This document shows, in pieces, positions 31,210-41,229 of a stretch of DNA of 43,622 nt (its first letter is position 1; every line of letters begins with the position of its first letter). The notes under the pieces were generated by a model that did no database searches, was not told the DNA's origin, and saw nothing but the letters and a program-made list of their open reading frames with translations. The translations under genes were made by a program, and so were the position numbers. The stretch is from Blautia sp. (GTDB taxonomy: Bacteria > Bacillota > Clostridia > Lachnospirales > Lachnospiraceae): contig JAFUCO010000063.1 in assembly GCA_017459635.1 (NCBI GenBank), positions 1 to 43,622 of the forward strand, given 5' to 3'.

Positions 31210-32241
31210 ACCATATTTCTTCATCGACACCCTGATAAGCTCTTCGCACAGGTCCGGGAAGGTCATTCCCAGAACTGCGGCTTCCTGCGGTATCAGGCTG
31301 GTAGGCGTCATCCCGGGCAGTGTGTTTGCCTCCAGGCAGAAGACATCCCCGTTGTCCCGCATGATAAAATCAAGCCTGCAGTAAGCCTCCATATGCAGGG
31401 CTCTAGCTCCGGCTTCAGCAATTTCCTGCATTTTCTTGGTCAGCTCGGCCGGTATGTTTGCCGGGCAGGTTTCAATGGTGGAACCGGGTTTGTACTTGTT
31501 AGTATAGTCGTAAAAACCTGATAAAGGCTGTATTTCAATGACAGGATAGGCCTTTCCGTCAACGACCGCCACGGAGAATTCACGGCCGTCAATGTACTGC
31601 TCGACCACGACTTCACCCTCATATGAGAAAGCGGCATCCAGCGCTTTTTCATATTCCTCCTGATCGTGTACCATATATACGCCTACGCTGGACCCTCCGC
31701 AGCAGGTTTTGACAACTACCGGGAACCAGAGTCCAAGCTTTCTCAGATCATTCTCCCTTTTTTCAAGGAGCATGGAGCAGCCTTTCGGAACAGGAACACC
31801 GTTCATCAGGAACATCTGCTTTGTAATTCCCTTGTCCATTGCCATGGCACTGCTGAGATATCCCGTACCTGTATACCGGATGCCCATAAGGTCAAAAGCC
31901 GCCTGAACCCTGCCGTCCTCACCGTTTGACCCGTGCAGCCCAAGAAACACGATATCCGCCATACGGCATATTTCCAGTACATTCGGGCCGAAAAAACTGC
32001 GGCGTTCTTTTTTCATGCTTTCGATCTTGTCATCAAAGCTCTTCATATATGCTGCCGCATCCGCGACATCATATTTTTCAGGAAAAGCATTTTCCTGATC
32101 GACAGACGGGATTCCGCAGAAAATATCCACCAGAACCGCTCTCTCACCTTTACTGCGGAGCGCTTTACAGATCTCTGTACCTGATACAATTGAAATAGCA
32201 CGTTCAGTGCTTGTGCCTCCAGCCAGAACAACAATGTTCAT
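31159..32241 (-). CDS. ddl: D-alanine--D-alanine ligase
   Basis: 360 residues. It joins two D-alanines for peptidoglycan precursors. N-terminal VVLAGGTSTERAISI, then GLHGSNGEDGRVQAAFDLMGIRYTG, AMDKGITKQMF, the ATP-grasp core (VVKTCCGGSSVGV, VEQYIDGREFSVAV) and the catalytic LEANTLPGMTPTSLIP. HGSNGEDG replaces the more usual HGxxGEDG, within family range. The last 16 or so residues (NCSEQPEALAAEGVRT) are encoded by a dispersed repeat rather than by native gene sequence. It lies 4 bases after the L,D-transpeptidase-like gene, and murF follows. Confidence 0.94.
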   Translation of the reverse strand: MNIVVLAGGTSTERAISIVSGTEICKALRSKGERAVLVDIFCGIPSVDQENAFPEKYDVADAAAYMKSFDDKIESMKKERRSFFGPNVLEICRMADIVFLGLHGSNGEDGRVQAAFDLMGIRYTGTGYLSSAMAMDKGITKQMFLMNGVPVPKGCSMLLEKRENDLRKLGLWFPVVVKTCCGGSSVGVYMVHDQEEYEKALDAAFSYEGEVVVEQYIDGREFSVAVVDGKAYPVIEIQPLSGFYDYTNKYKPGSTIETCPANIPAELTKKMQEIAEAGARALHMEAYCRLDFIMRDNGDVFCLEANTLPGMTPTSLIPQEAAVLGMTFPDLCEELIRVSMKKYGNCSEQPEALAAEGVRT

Positions 32242-32245
32242 GCCG

Positions 32246-33646
32246 TTACCTTATCCTTCCTTCGTCATATATCACTACCGGAGTTCCCTCATCTGCATAT
32301 GAAAACAACGAAGCCATCGCATCTGTCGGAACCAGGACGCTGCCTTCGGTTCCCTCCCAGAAATAGACGTCATCCCCAAATTCCGTGCGCCATGGCGCAT
32401 CACATATGTAAAGCGCGTTGTTTAACTCCAGTGCGTAATTAACGTTTCTGTTCATTCCGTCAACACTTATTTCAGATGCGGTATTTTTGCCTGCAACCTT
32501 GAAAATGCCGGTCGGAGTTGTCATATAGTCGTATTGCGGAGAGCCGCTGATGACAGATGTATCCACAAGCGGCTTTCCTTCCTCATAGTATACCAGCCTC
32601 TGATACATCAGGTCGATCTCAATGTAGGTCATTCCCAGGTCGTCCGTGCTCACCCGGCTTCCACCGCTCTGTGAATAGACCGGCTCCCGTACGTCCACGG
32701 TTCCTTCTGATATAACCTGCATTAGCTCCTGAGTCTCTTTATCCTCATCAATGATCCAGCCGAACTCTGCGTCGTTGATGTTGATAGTGCGGTTGTCATA
32801 TGTGAGAAAGCTCCTGTCAGTTCCATATGTATTATACTTTTCTGCAAGTCCCTTTACATATCCTCTGACCTTCTCTTCATCCAGAGTGGAATAGCCTTCG
32901 GCATCAGTAGTGACCCAGTCCCTTATTGTGTTCCAGTCAAGAGTTTCCGTACTGTCGGCAAAGTCATAAGTGATCCACGCATCTTTATAGTTCTGAAGCC
33001 TTGTGAGGCTTTCCTCTATCACCTGACTGTCCGATGTAATGGACGGTTTCAGATAGCAGCCTTCCTCCTCAAGATTTACCTCGGATTTTCTTTCAAACAC
33101 TGCATTGCGGATCACCTCGCGGGCTTTATCCCAGTCGAGAGCGTTTCCTTCGACCTCCGGTACAACCGTAAAGGTATCGTCGTCCTCGATTACGATATGC
33201 GCATCCGAAGGATATGTCACATTCTTATCCTGCATGCAGTCAAGACTGTCAACCGCCCATGAAAGCATACCATCTGATATGCCAATAATACTTTCCGCCG
33301 TATGGTCGAATCTTCCTGTGAGATGGGTAAACCAGGCAGTGATATTCTGGTTTTTCAGAAGGTTTTCAACCGTACCGTCCGGCTCATAACCCATCCCGAT
33401 CTCTTTTGCCGTTATAGCTTCGCGGCCATGGTACATCGTATCAACGGCCAGAGCATAGGTTTTTATCTCTCTGTCGATCAGGCTTTCTGCTTCTTCCACT
33501 GTCATCAGCGAACAGTCCATACCGTTTATCGTCGTCCCGGGAAAAAAATGGTATTGAAAGACGATTCTTCCCGCAATATAAACTCCGGCAGCAACAAATA
33601 TGAGAAGCATAAGAAGGCCGATCACTAACTTTCTTCCCGTCCTCAT
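32246..33646 (-). CDS. L,D-transpeptidase homologue with replaced active site
   Basis: 466 residues. A membrane anchor at about 7-28, then two peptidoglycan-binding (PG_binding_4-type) repeats (near 45-160 and 200-330), then a YkuD-fold domain (about 345-460: MTYIEIDLMYQRLVYYEEGK, TPTGIFKV, DAPWRTEFGDDVYFWEG, TPVVIYDEG). Family enzymes use a Cys in SHGC and a His in GIHDAPW to cross-link peptidoglycan. Here the first reads TEGS (Glu434-Gly-Ser436) and the second YICDAPW (Cys415), so both catalytic residues are gone; I checked this against the codons (GAA GGC AGC; TGT). The frame is intact and the rest is conserved, so it is probably a non-catalytic wall-binding or regulatory protein. In operon with ddl. 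Confidence 0.88.
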   Translation of the reverse strand: MRTGRKLVIGLLMLLIFVAAGVYIAGRIVFQYHFFPGTTINGMDCSLMTVEEAESLIDREIKTYALAVDTMYHGREAITAKEIGMGYEPDGTVENLLKNQNITAWFTHLTGRFDHTAESIIGISDGMLSWAVDSLDCMQDKNVTYPSDAHIVIEDDDTFTVVPEVEGNALDWDKAREVIRNAVFERKSEVNLEEEGCYLKPSITSDSQVIEESLTRLQNYKDAWITYDFADSTETLDWNTIRDWVTTDAEGYSTLDEEKVRGYVKGLAEKYNTYGTDRSFLTYDNRTININDAEFGWIIDEDKETQELMQVISEGTVDVREPVYSQSGGSRVSTDDLGMTYIEIDLMYQRLVYYEEGKPLVDTSVISGSPQYDYMTTPTGIFKVAGKNTASEISVDGMNRNVNYALELNNALYICDAPWRTEFGDDVYFWEGTEGSVLVPTDAMASLFSYADEGTPVVIYDEGRIR

Positions 33647-33675
33647 TATATCTATCCTTTTCTGGGACTTTCAGC

Positions 33676-33786
33676 ATTCACTCAACCGCTATCATGAAAG
33701 CAGCTTTTCCACATTGAACCGGTCAGCGAATACATCCGTGACCGGCAGGATTCACTCAGCCGCTCTCATGAAAGCAGCTTTTCCAC
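33676..33786. repeat. Duplicated 3' end of the aminotransferase gene
   Basis: Two 37-base copies (33676-33712 and 33750-33786; shared GAAAGCAGCTTTTCCAC) differ at two positions. The second encodes the last codons and stop of the aminotransferase; the first is a non-coding copy 74 bases downstream. A CCGGTCA/TGACCGG hairpin (33718-33747) lies between. Confidence 0.8.
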
Positions 33787-35046
33787 GCTTGCTTTCTGAA
33801 CGCACACAACAAAAACTTTCGCGGCTTCTTCCAGTTCAGCGAGTGTCGGGAAGGTCGGTGCTATACGGATATTGCGGTCTCTCGGGTCCTTTCCATATGG
33901 GAAGGTCGCACCGGCTTCCGTCATTATAACGCCTGCTTCCTTTGCGAGCTCCACGATACGCTTTGCGCATCCATCCATGGAATCAAAGGAAATGAAATAT
34001 CCGCCGTAGGGTTTTGTCCATTCGCCTATCCCCAGGCCGCCCAGCTCTTTTGAAAGAAGCTCTTCGACCATCTCGAACTTCGGACGTATCAGGTCGGCAT
34101 GCTTAAGCATATGCTCATGAATACCGTCAAGATTCTTGAAGAAGCGTACATGGCGGAGCTGGTTAAGCTTGTCGTGGCCGATGGTCTGGATGCGCATATA
34201 TTTGCGGAAATCATCCAGATTTGCCTTTGATGCGGCAACAGCTGCTATACCTGAGCCCGGAAAGCTGATCTTGGAGGTTGAAGTAAACTTGTACACAATG
34301 TCGGGGTTTCCGGCCTTGCGGCATTCCGCAAGTATCTCAAGCAGGAAATCCTGATGATACCCATACAGATGATGCACACTGTATGCGTTGTCCCAGTAGA
34401 TCCTGAAATCAGGAGCCGCGGGTTTAAGCCTTGCGAAGCGTTCGCAGGTCTCCTTTGAATAGGTGATGCCCTGCGGGTTTGAATACTTCGGTACGCACCA
34501 GATACCTTTTATGGCATCGTCGGAAGAAACAAGCTCTTCTACCATGTCCATGTCCGGCCCGGTCGGTGTCATAGGCACATTTATCATTTCAATGCCGAAA
34601 AACTCCGTGATTTTGAAATGCCTGTCATATCCGGGAACCGGGCAGAGGAATTTGACCTTGTCCAGCTTGCACCATGGAGTATTTCCCATAACTCCATGCG
34701 TCATCGACCTTGCGATAGAGTCAAACATGACATTGAGGCTTGAGTTGCCGAATATGATGATGTCTTCCGGCTCAACTTCTGATATTTCGCCCAGCAGTCT
34801 TTTTGCCTCCGGAATACCGTCGATCACACCGTAATTCCTGCAGTCAACCCCTGTTTCGCATGACAGATCGGCATTTCCATGGAGGACATCCATCATATCC
34901 ATCGATATATCAAGCTGGTCCGTTGCCGGTTTGCCTCTTGACATGTCAAGGCTAAGGCCCTTTGCCTTTATGTCATCATATTTCCTGTCAAGCTCAGCCT
35001 TGAGATTCAGCAGTTCTTCACGGGTTAATTCAGCATATGGTTTCAT
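33766..35046 (-). CDS. Aspartate aminotransferase, class Ic type
   Basis: 426 residues. A pyridoxal-phosphate enzyme moving amino groups between aspartate and 2-oxoglutarate or similar pairs. N-terminal LDMSRGKPATDQLDIS, then IIFGNSSLNVMFDSIAR, CPVPGYDRHF, WCVPKYSNPQGITYS, YWDNAYSVHHL, and the PLP-lysine segment STSKISFPGSG. The C-terminal NIRIAPTFPTLAELEEA carries the carboxylate-binding Arg. It fits the Asp_aminotransf (PF12897-type) group rather than classic AspC. The substrate range is inferred. First gene of the transpeptidase-like/ddl group on this strand, though a duplicated segment and hairpin separate them. Confidence 0.9.
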   Translation of the reverse strand: MKPYAELTREELLNLKAELDRKYDDIKAKGLSLDMSRGKPATDQLDISMDMMDVLHGNADLSCETGVDCRNYGVIDGIPEAKRLLGEISEVEPEDIIIFGNSSLNVMFDSIARSMTHGVMGNTPWCKLDKVKFLCPVPGYDRHFKITEFFGIEMINVPMTPTGPDMDMVEELVSSDDAIKGIWCVPKYSNPQGITYSKETCERFARLKPAAPDFRIYWDNAYSVHHLYGYHQDFLLEILAECRKAGNPDIVYKFTSTSKISFPGSGIAAVAASKANLDDFRKYMRIQTIGHDKLNQLRHVRFFKNLDGIHEHMLKHADLIRPKFEMVEELLSKELGGLGIGEWTKPYGGYFISFDSMDGCAKRIVELAKEAGVIMTEAGATFPYGKDPRDRNIRIAPTFPTLAELEEAAKVFVVCVQKASVEKLLS

Positions 35047-35086
35047 CCTGCGTCACACTCCTGTCTATATTCGTTTACAACTGTGT

Positions 35087-35122
35087 CTGTTCAGAACCGT
35101 ACCGCTCAGGCATCCTGAACAG
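35087..35122. repeat. Short relative of the CTGTTCAG element
   Basis: CTGTTCAGAACCGTACC at the left and CCTGAACAG at the right, as at the tail of copies A and B, lying upstream of the aminotransferase gene. The bases from 35123 to 35322 hold no other feature I can support. Confidence 0.5.
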
Positions 35123-35322
35123 TTATCAACAATTATCATCTCCGCAGCTGCCGTTCAAAACATACAGCCGGAATAAATTGTTTTGACTGCACCGGGATGC
35201 TCGTCTCAGCCGATACAGATCATCCTAACAGTATACATAATACAGATTTGAAAAACAAGGGGGTGAAAGAAATAAGAGGATGCGAAAAAAGGCTTTTTCT
35301 CCACCCGGGCACGCTTCCGGCA

Positions 35323-35445
35323 TCAATATAACCGTATATTTATAAGACAGCTGATTGAATTTGACCAGCCATCGCGTCCAGCGATAAGCTTCATCTGATA
35401 TTTCTGCTGTGACACCACAAGCATATCCTCTATAGTATAGCCCAT
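35323..35445 (-). pseudogene. Truncated PucR-type regulator N-terminus
   Basis: 40 codons from an ATG with GGAGG 8-9 bases upstream. MGYTIEDMLVVSQQKYQMKLIAGRDGW has the pattern of the N-terminal domain of PucR-family transcription regulators (TVEDLL...LVAGKEGL). The frame then ends after NIRLY. No continuation of the roughly 500-residue protein is visible in any frame downstream, so this is a deletion remnant. Confidence 0.5.
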
Positions 35446-35591
35446 TCTTGTTTCCTCCATGATTGATTTGTGCGCAGCGCACAATAATGATGATGAAAAA
35501 AGTGGTTCAAAATCCATAGAAAAGTTTCTGATAAGTGATATTATGGTCTTAGAACACAAGAACAAGTTTAATATATAGGGGGCGTAAGGAA

Positions 35592-35765
35592 ATGTCAATA
35601 AGAGAGAATATTCATTATGAAATGTATCTTGCCGGTGATGTTACTCCGGAATGGATCAAGGGCGAAAGATATGAGTACTGCGAGGATTTTTATGGTTCAA
35701 TAGCACGAAAAGGACGCGAGCATTTCAGACGGTTCGTAAATCAGCTGAGGATGTTCCTGTTTTAA
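35592..35765 (+). CDS. Small protein of 57 residues, unknown
   Basis: MSIRENIHYEMYLAGDVTPE at the start, a basic aromatic centre (GERYEYCEDFYGSIARKGR) and a basic C-terminus ending NQLRMFLF. GGGGG lies 8-9 bases before the ATG. A strong terminator follows 60 bases after the stop codon, which supports a transcribed gene. No signal or membrane segment. No family recognised. Confidence 0.5.
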   Translation: MSIRENIHYEMYLAGDVTPEWIKGERYEYCEDFYGSIARKGREHFRRFVNQLRMFLF

Positions 35766-35826
35766 GCATCGCAAAGCAATCAATACTGTATTCCCCTGCA
35801 TAACAAAATAGATTTCCATGAAAAAG

Positions 35827-35882
35827 GGGCTGTGAAAAAACGGGATTGAAAAATCCCAGGCTTCACAGCCCTTTCTTTTTTA
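35827..35882. terminator. Rho-independent terminator
   Basis: GGGCTGTGAA (35827-35836) pairs with TTCACAGCCC (35862-35871), with an inner GGGATT/AATCCC stem and a T-run TTTCTTTTTT after it; on the other strand CCCC is followed by TTTTT. It can end both the small gene and the glycine cleavage operon. Confidence 0.85.
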
Positions 35883-35959
35883 CACTGTTTTTACACCTGA
35901 TGTCAGAAAAAGGGCATAATCCCCTTTTCCCATAATAAAGATGCCATCAACACAATAAT

Positions 35960-37336
35960 CTAATTGCAGGCTTCCGTTATCGCTTCGCTGAAGGTCGGGT
36001 GCGGTCGGATGACACTGTACATCTGATCAAGTGTGAGGCCCGTTGTTATCGCCTGGGCGAATTCGCTTATCATATCTGAAGCACGGGCACACATCATCTG
36101 GGCTCCGAGCAGCTTTTTCGTTTCCTTCTCGAACACTACCTTTATGAAGCCGCGTTCCTGCCCTGAAAGAACCGTCTTTCCGTTTGCTGTCATCAGGGCT
36201 TTTCTGCTGCCTGCGGCGATCCCGAGTTCCTTTGCCTGATCGGCGGTGAGGCCGACTGACGCAATCTCCGGGTCCGTGTAAATGCAGGCAGGAATGACAG
36301 ACAGGTTGACCGGCGGCTGTGCTCCGTTCATGTGAGCCACTGCATTCCTGCCCATGGCTGTGGCTGCATGGGCAAGCATGATACCGCCTGTAACATCACC
36401 TATGGCATAGATACCGGGGACTGAAGTTTCGCCGTTCTCTGCAGTGACGATACATCCTCTTTCCATGGAAAGAGTGAAACCTTCACCGAAAAGACCTGTC
36501 GTATACGGACGCCTGCCCGTGCATACAAGTATTCCGTCGGCTTTTGCAGACTGTACGGTCTCTTTCTCTTTGTATGTACACTCGAGGATCCCTTCACCAG
36601 ATTCACTGCTGCATATTTTTTCGACCATAGCTCCGGTGATTATAGCGACTCCGCGCTTTTTCATAAGCATTTTCAGGCTCTGCGAAAGTTCCTTGTCCAT
36701 GTTTGAAATTATGCGCGGCATGGCTTCGAGCACTGTAACTTTAGAGCCCAGGCTATTATAGATGGAAGCAAATTCCATTCCGATAACGCCGCCTCCGATG
36801 ATCAGCAGGTGATCGAACGGTTCTTCCTTTCTTTCAAGCAGGGTATCGCTTGTGTAAACCCCCGGAAGGTCCGCGCCGGGTATTGGCGGCATTGAGGTGC
36901 AGGATCCTGTAGCTATCAGTATATGCTCTGTCTCAAGTTTTTTTACATTTCCTTCGAAATCTTTGGCTTCCACCTCATTCGGCCCGATTATACATCCGGT
37001 TCCTTTTATCACATCAACTTTTTTCTGCTTCATCAGAAGCTCGATTCCGGAGCGCAGGTTATTTACCACTTCCGATTTTCTGGCCTGGATCTTTTCCATG
37101 TCATATGAAACCTGACCGGCAGAAAGTCCGAAGCGCTCGCAGTCCATGAACTGTCTGTACAAATCTGCCGAATGAAGCAGGGTCTTTGTAGGAATGCAGC
37201 CGTGGTTAAGGCAGGTTCCTCCAAGCGCTTCCTTCTCAATAAGCGCTGTCCGCATCCCGTATTTTTCTGCGGCATAAAGGATTGCCTCATATCCGCCGGG
37301 GCCGCCCCCAATGACTACCAGATCATAATCTCTCAT
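35960..37336 (-). CDS. lpdA: Dihydrolipoyl dehydrogenase (L-protein)
   Basis: 458 residues. It reoxidises the dihydrolipoyl arm of GcvH, passing electrons to NAD. FAD motif VVIGGGPGGYEAILYAAE at the start; redox disulfide GGTCLNHGCIPTK (Cys42, Cys47); NAD-binding LLIIGGGVIGMEFASIYNSLG near 175-195; second FAD motif GIYAIGDVTGG; C-terminal IRPHPTFSEA with the catalytic His. It is the last gene of the gcv run, 130 bases after lplA, so a dedicated role with glycine cleavage is likely. A terminator follows. Confidence 0.94.
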   Translation of the reverse strand: MRDYDLVVIGGGPGGYEAILYAAEKYGMRTALIEKEALGGTCLNHGCIPTKTLLHSADLYRQFMDCERFGLSAGQVSYDMEKIQARKSEVVNNLRSGIELLMKQKKVDVIKGTGCIIGPNEVEAKDFEGNVKKLETEHILIATGSCTSMPPIPGADLPGVYTSDTLLERKEEPFDHLLIIGGGVIGMEFASIYNSLGSKVTVLEAMPRIISNMDKELSQSLKMLMKKRGVAIITGAMVEKICSSESGEGILECTYKEKETVQSAKADGILVCTGRRPYTTGLFGEGFTLSMERGCIVTAENGETSVPGIYAIGDVTGGIMLAHAATAMGRNAVAHMNGAQPPVNLSVIPACIYTDPEIASVGLTADQAKELGIAAGSRKALMTANGKTVLSGQERGFIKVVFEKETKKLLGAQMMCARASDMISEFAQAITTGLTLDQMYSVIRPHPTFSEAITEACN

Positions 37337-37466
37337 TCTCCATTTACCTCTTGTATATTTTTCCTGTTTCTTCCCATCAGAACCTTTTCTCTCAAATCCG
37401 GCAAGCCTGCCTTGTGCCGGGCTGCGTTCTCGCTGTGCGATATCTTTACCGGGTCACCTGATCAAA

Positions 37467-38477
37467 TTAACCTTCAAGAAGCTCCCGGATATGTTCCACA
37501 ATTGAATTGTCTGATATCATCCCCGGAAGACGCGAAACCGCACGGGCAACTGCATCTTTGTTATATTCTGTCCCCTTGAGGAGTGATACGATTACCGCTG
37601 ATACACAAGGATCCATGGCATCGGTGAAGCATTGACAATCCACTATTTTTCCTCTGTTCACGTGCAGGAGAAGTTCTACCCCTCCAGAAGCAGTCCGTCC
37701 TTCCAGTCTGTGTGTAAACGGAATCGGACGTTCATAAAGCCATTCATTGCCGGAAAGCCATGCGGCATCGTTATTGATTTCGGATAATGCATCTTCAGAA
37801 AAGAAAGCGGAATCAAGTGTTTTTCCGGGAGTTATTCCGTACACATCAGCAAAAGCTTCTATAAGGCTTTGTTCAAGAAGAGGGACAGTGATATCTCTGT
37901 TGAACTCTGTAAGATTGACTACCCGTGAGCGTACCGAGGCAACCCCTTTGCCTTTAAGCTTCTCTTTGTCTACATTGAGGTAGCGGCTCATCTCATCCCT
38001 GTTAACATTCACCATTATGGTTCCGTGGTGACAGCAGAAATCCCCACTATTATAATAGGCGGTTCCAGAAAACTTTCTTCCTTCTGCCAGAATGTCATTC
38101 CGTCCGCTTATCTGTGCAGGTATCCCAAGTCGCCTCACTGCCCTTGTAATCACTTCGGTCTGTTTTCCGGTATCATAATCCGTCTTTCTTGTACAAAATG
38201 AGTAATTCAGATTTCCGGTGTCATGATAGACAGCCCCTCCGCCGGAAAGACGGCGGACAAGAAATCCGCCGTCTTCTGTGAGCTTTGAAATATTGCACTC
38301 CTTCCATGCATTCTGGTTTTTTCCGATAACCACACAGCGACGGTTCTGCCACAGAAACAGAGTGCACTCCTCTTCGTTTACATGATAAGTAAGATATTTT
38401 TCGATCGCAAGATTACGGTAGGGATCAAAGGAAGCAGAGGTCCTTTTTTCCCGGCAGATATTAAGCCTCAAAATCAT
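37467..38477 (-). CDS. lplA: Lipoate-protein ligase A
   Basis: 336 residues. It adenylates free lipoate and attaches it to lipoyl-domain proteins, here probably Gcv[46 protein letters not shown] and [18 protein letters not shown] (catalytic Lys) are the family motifs. A C-terminal accessory domain of about 90 residues is present, as in full-length LplA. The ATG lies inside the last codons of gcvPB (17-base overlap in another frame), implying translational coupling. Confidence 0.93.
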   Translation of the reverse strand: MILRLNICREKRTSASFDPYRNLAIEKYLTYHVNEEECTLFLWQNRRCVVIGKNQNAWKECNISKLTEDGGFLVRRLSGGGAVYHDTGNLNYSFCTRKTDYDTGKQTEVITRAVRRLGIPAQISGRNDILAEGRKFSGTAYYNSGDFCCHHGTIMVNVNRDEMSRYLNVDKEKLKGKGVASVRSRVVNLTEFNRDITVPLLEQSLIEAFADVYGITPGKTLDSAFFSEDALSEINNDAAWLSGNEWLYERPIPFTHRLEGRTASGGVELLLHVNRGKIVDCQCFTDAMDPCVSAVIVSLLKGTEYNKDAVARAVSRLPGMISDNSIVEHIRELLEG

Positions 38478-39858
38478 AGCGGATCACTGGATTACGGGCT
38501 GCAAGAACCTCATCCGGCCTGCGTACTGCAGTATGGAGCGGTTTTTCATGCATGCTCTGTGGGTTTGCAAGTGCTTCTTCGCAGATCTCGCGGAAGATGC
38601 TGACAGCTTCGTCGAGAGTCTCTTTTGTTTCTGTCTCTGTGGGCTCTACCATCAGTGCTTCATGTACGATAAGCGGGAAGTACATCGTCGGCGGATGGAT
38701 CCCATGATCGAGCATTGCTTTTGCCAGGTCCAGGGCTGATACACCTGTCTCTTCTTTCATCTTTTCCATGCTTATGACAAACTCGTGCATGCACACTTTA
38801 TCGAAAGCCATCGGGAAGATATCCTTAAGCTTTTCTTTCATATAGTTAGCATTCAGAACGGCGTTTTCCGCAGCTGCAGGAATGCCTTCACGTCCGATGG
38901 AAAGAATATAGGTGAGAGCTTTCACGGCTACAAGGAAATTGCTGCTGAATGAGCGGACATCTCCGATGCTTCCTTCCACACCTTTTCCTGGCAGGTATTT
39001 AGCAAGAAAAGCCTTGCAGCCTCCCGGGCCGCTTCCCGGACCGCCGCCGCCATGGGGCGTCGAGAAGGTTTTGTGCAGGTTCACATGTATTACATCGAAT
39101 CCCATATCTCCGGGACGCGCGATGCCCATGACTGCGTTAAGGTTTGCTCCGTCATAGTAGCAAAGCCCGCCGGCCTCATGTACGATACGTGTGATCTCAA
39201 GAATATTCGGGTCAAAAAGTCCGACTGTATTAGGGTTTGTGAGCATAAGCCCGGCAGTATCAGGACCGACAGCTGCCTTCAGAGCTTCAAGGTCGACACA
39301 GCCGTTCCCGTCGGAAGGAATGCTGACAACATCAAAACCTGCCATGGATGCGCTGGCGGGGTTTGTTCCATGTGCGGAATCCGGAACAATGATCTTTGTC
39401 CTGGCCATATCGCCCCGCTCTCTGTGATATGCCTTTATGAGCAGAAGTCCTGTGAATTCTCCATGAGCGCCGGCAGCCGGCTGCAGTGTAACTGCATCCA
39501 TTCCGGTGATCTCACAGAGGAATTTTTCAAGCGTTTCCATCACTTCGAGGCATCCTTTTACAGTCTCCGGATCCTGAAGGGGGTGTATCTGCGTAAAGCC
39601 CGGAAGCGCAGCCATCTCCTCATTTATCTGGGGATTGTATTTCATGGTACAGGAGCCCAGCGGGTAAAAACCGTTGTTGACTCCATACGTCTGGCCTGCC
39701 AGGGCTGTGTAATGGCGGTCTGTCTCCGTCTCCGGAAGCTCAGGAAGATTCAGGGCTGCCTGACGGGCAGCTGCATCCGGAAGATGGACCGGTACATCTA
39801 AATCCGGAAGGTAACGGGTGCCTCTTCCTGGCATGCTTCTTTCGAATACAAGTTTCAT
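38461..39858 (-). CDS. gcvPB: Glycine dehydrogenase (decarboxylating) subunit 2
   Basis: 465 residues. With GcvPA it forms the P-protein, which decarboxylates glycine and loads the aminomethyl group onto lipoyl-GcvH. [39 protein letters not shown], and the pyridoxal-phosphate lysine in [17 protein letters not shown] (Lys263) are visible. The start ATG overlaps the gcvPA TGA by 4 bases, fitting stoichiometric expression of the two subunits. Confidence 0.96.
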   Translation of the reverse strand: MKLVFERSMPGRGTRYLPDLDVPVHLPDAAARQAALNLPELPETETDRHYTALAGQTYGVNNGFYPLGSCTMKYNPQINEEMAALPGFTQIHPLQDPETVKGCLEVMETLEKFLCEITGMDAVTLQPAAGAHGEFTGLLLIKAYHRERGDMARTKIIVPDSAHGTNPASASMAGFDVVSIPSDGNGCVDLEALKAAVGPDTAGLMLTNPNTVGLFDPNILEITRIVHEAGGLCYYDGANLNAVMGIARPGDMGFDVIHVNLHKTFSTPHGGGGPGSGPGGCKAFLAKYLPGKGVEGSIGDVRSFSSNFLVAVKALTYILSIGREGIPAAAENAVLNANYMKEKLKDIFPMAFDKVCMHEFVISMEKMKEETGVSALDLAKAMLDHGIHPPTMYFPLIVHEALMVEPTETETKETLDEAVSIFREICEEALANPQSMHEKPLHTAVRRPDEVLAARNPVIRYDFEA

Positions 39859-41174
39859 GCTCCGGTCACCTCCTTTACAATGCCGGAGACCTTATCGATC
39901 TCTTCACGGGTGTTCATCTCAGTCGCGCACCAGAGGATGCGTCCATTGCCAAGCGGAAGTCCGCCGAGAATACCATTCTTATCAAGAGCAGAAAGCACTT
40001 TTTCAGGTTCAGGGCAGACGGTTACAAACTCATGGAAGAATTCTTTATCAGGACAGCAGAGTGTCAGTCCTGCTTCTGCCAGCTTTTCCTGCAGATAGTG
40101 TGCTTTTGAGGTACTTTGTACTGCAACAGACCTAAAGCCTTCAGGGCCCATAGCTGCCAGATAAGCTGCAGCCCTGAGAGCGCATAGCGCCTCATTTGAA
40201 CAAATGTTGGAGGATGCCTTTTCACGCCTGATGTGCTGTTCCCTTGCCTGCAGTGTAAGAACATATGTCCTGTTTCCGTCACAGTCAACAGTCTGTCCAA
40301 CAATACGGCCCGGGAGCTTTCTCATCATCTTTTTCCCCGCAGCCATGAAGCCTAGGTAAGGGCCTCCGAAGGAAAGCGGGATACCAAGCGGCTGGCCTTC
40401 GCCTACCGCTATATCAACTCCAAGCTCCCCAGGTGTTTTAAGTATTGCCAGAGAAACCGGATTGCAGCTTTCGATAATTCTTGCTCCTGCCGCATGCACT
40501 GCCTCGGTCAGCTCTTCCATTGGTTCCAGAATTCCATAATAATTGGGATGCTGGACCAGAAGGCACGAGACTTCAGATGTAAGCAGTTTTTTAAGCTCCT
40601 CTGTGTCTGTTATTCCATCCTTTTCAGGTACTGAAATAACCTTTACGTCACGACCAAAGCTGTAGGTTCTTACAACGGACAGTGTTTTCGGGTCAACGGT
40701 GCCTGATACAAGTATAACGGAACGCTTACGCTCCCGGCACATCTCGCAGGCTTCTGCGGCTGCCACGGCTCCGTCATATACACTGGCGTTGCTTGCTTCC
40801 ATGCCGGTGAGGGTACAGATATCGGTCTGATATTCAAAGATAGTCTGCAGTACGCCCTGGCTTATCTCAGCCTGGTAGGGTGTGTATGCCGTGCGGAATT
40901 CCTCCTTGCCGGCTATAGTATTGACGATTGCAGGTATATAGTGATTATACGCCCCTGCTCCGCGGAAAATATGCCTGTATATGGTATTCTTCTCCGCCAT
41001 TTCCTCCATGAGCCTTCTGACGCCAAGTTCTGACCTTCCTTCCGGAAGATCCAGCGGTGTCTTCAGCCTGACACTTTCAGGAATATCTCTGTAAAGGTCA
41101 TCAAAACCTGAAAAACCGCATTCTTTAAGCATCTCCTGCTGTTCGGAGGGGGTGTTAGGTACATAGCTGCCCAT
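39855..41174 (-). CDS. gcvPA: Glycine dehydrogenase (decarboxylating) subunit 1
   Basis: 439 residues, the N-terminal half of the P-protein in its split form. [13 protein letters not shown] at the start, [62 protein letters not shown] and [18 protein letters not shown] are characteristic. It lacks the PLP lysine, which is on GcvPB. Gene order gcvH-gcvPA-gcvPB is usual for Bacillota. Confidence 0.96.
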   Translation of the reverse strand: MGSYVPNTPSEQQEMLKECGFSGFDDLYRDIPESVRLKTPLDLPEGRSELGVRRLMEEMAEKNTIYRHIFRGAGAYNHYIPAIVNTIAGKEEFRTAYTPYQAEISQGVLQTIFEYQTDICTLTGMEASNASVYDGAVAAAEACEMCRERKRSVILVSGTVDPKTLSVVRTYSFGRDVKVISVPEKDGITDTEELKKLLTSEVSCLLVQHPNYYGILEPMEELTEAVHAAGARIIESCNPVSLAILKTPGELGVDIAVGEGQPLGIPLSFGGPYLGFMAAGKKMMRKLPGRIVGQTVDCDGNRTYVLTLQAREQHIRREKASSNICSNEALCALRAAAYLAAMGPEGFRSVAVQSTSKAHYLQEKLAEAGLTLCCPDKEFFHEFVTVCPEPEKVLSALDKNGILGGLPLGNGRILWCATEMNTREEIDKVSGIVKEVTGA

Positions 41175-41229
41175 AAATACCTCCTTTTTCCTGTAAAACG
41201 GGCTGTGAACAGAGTAACGATATCTTAGA

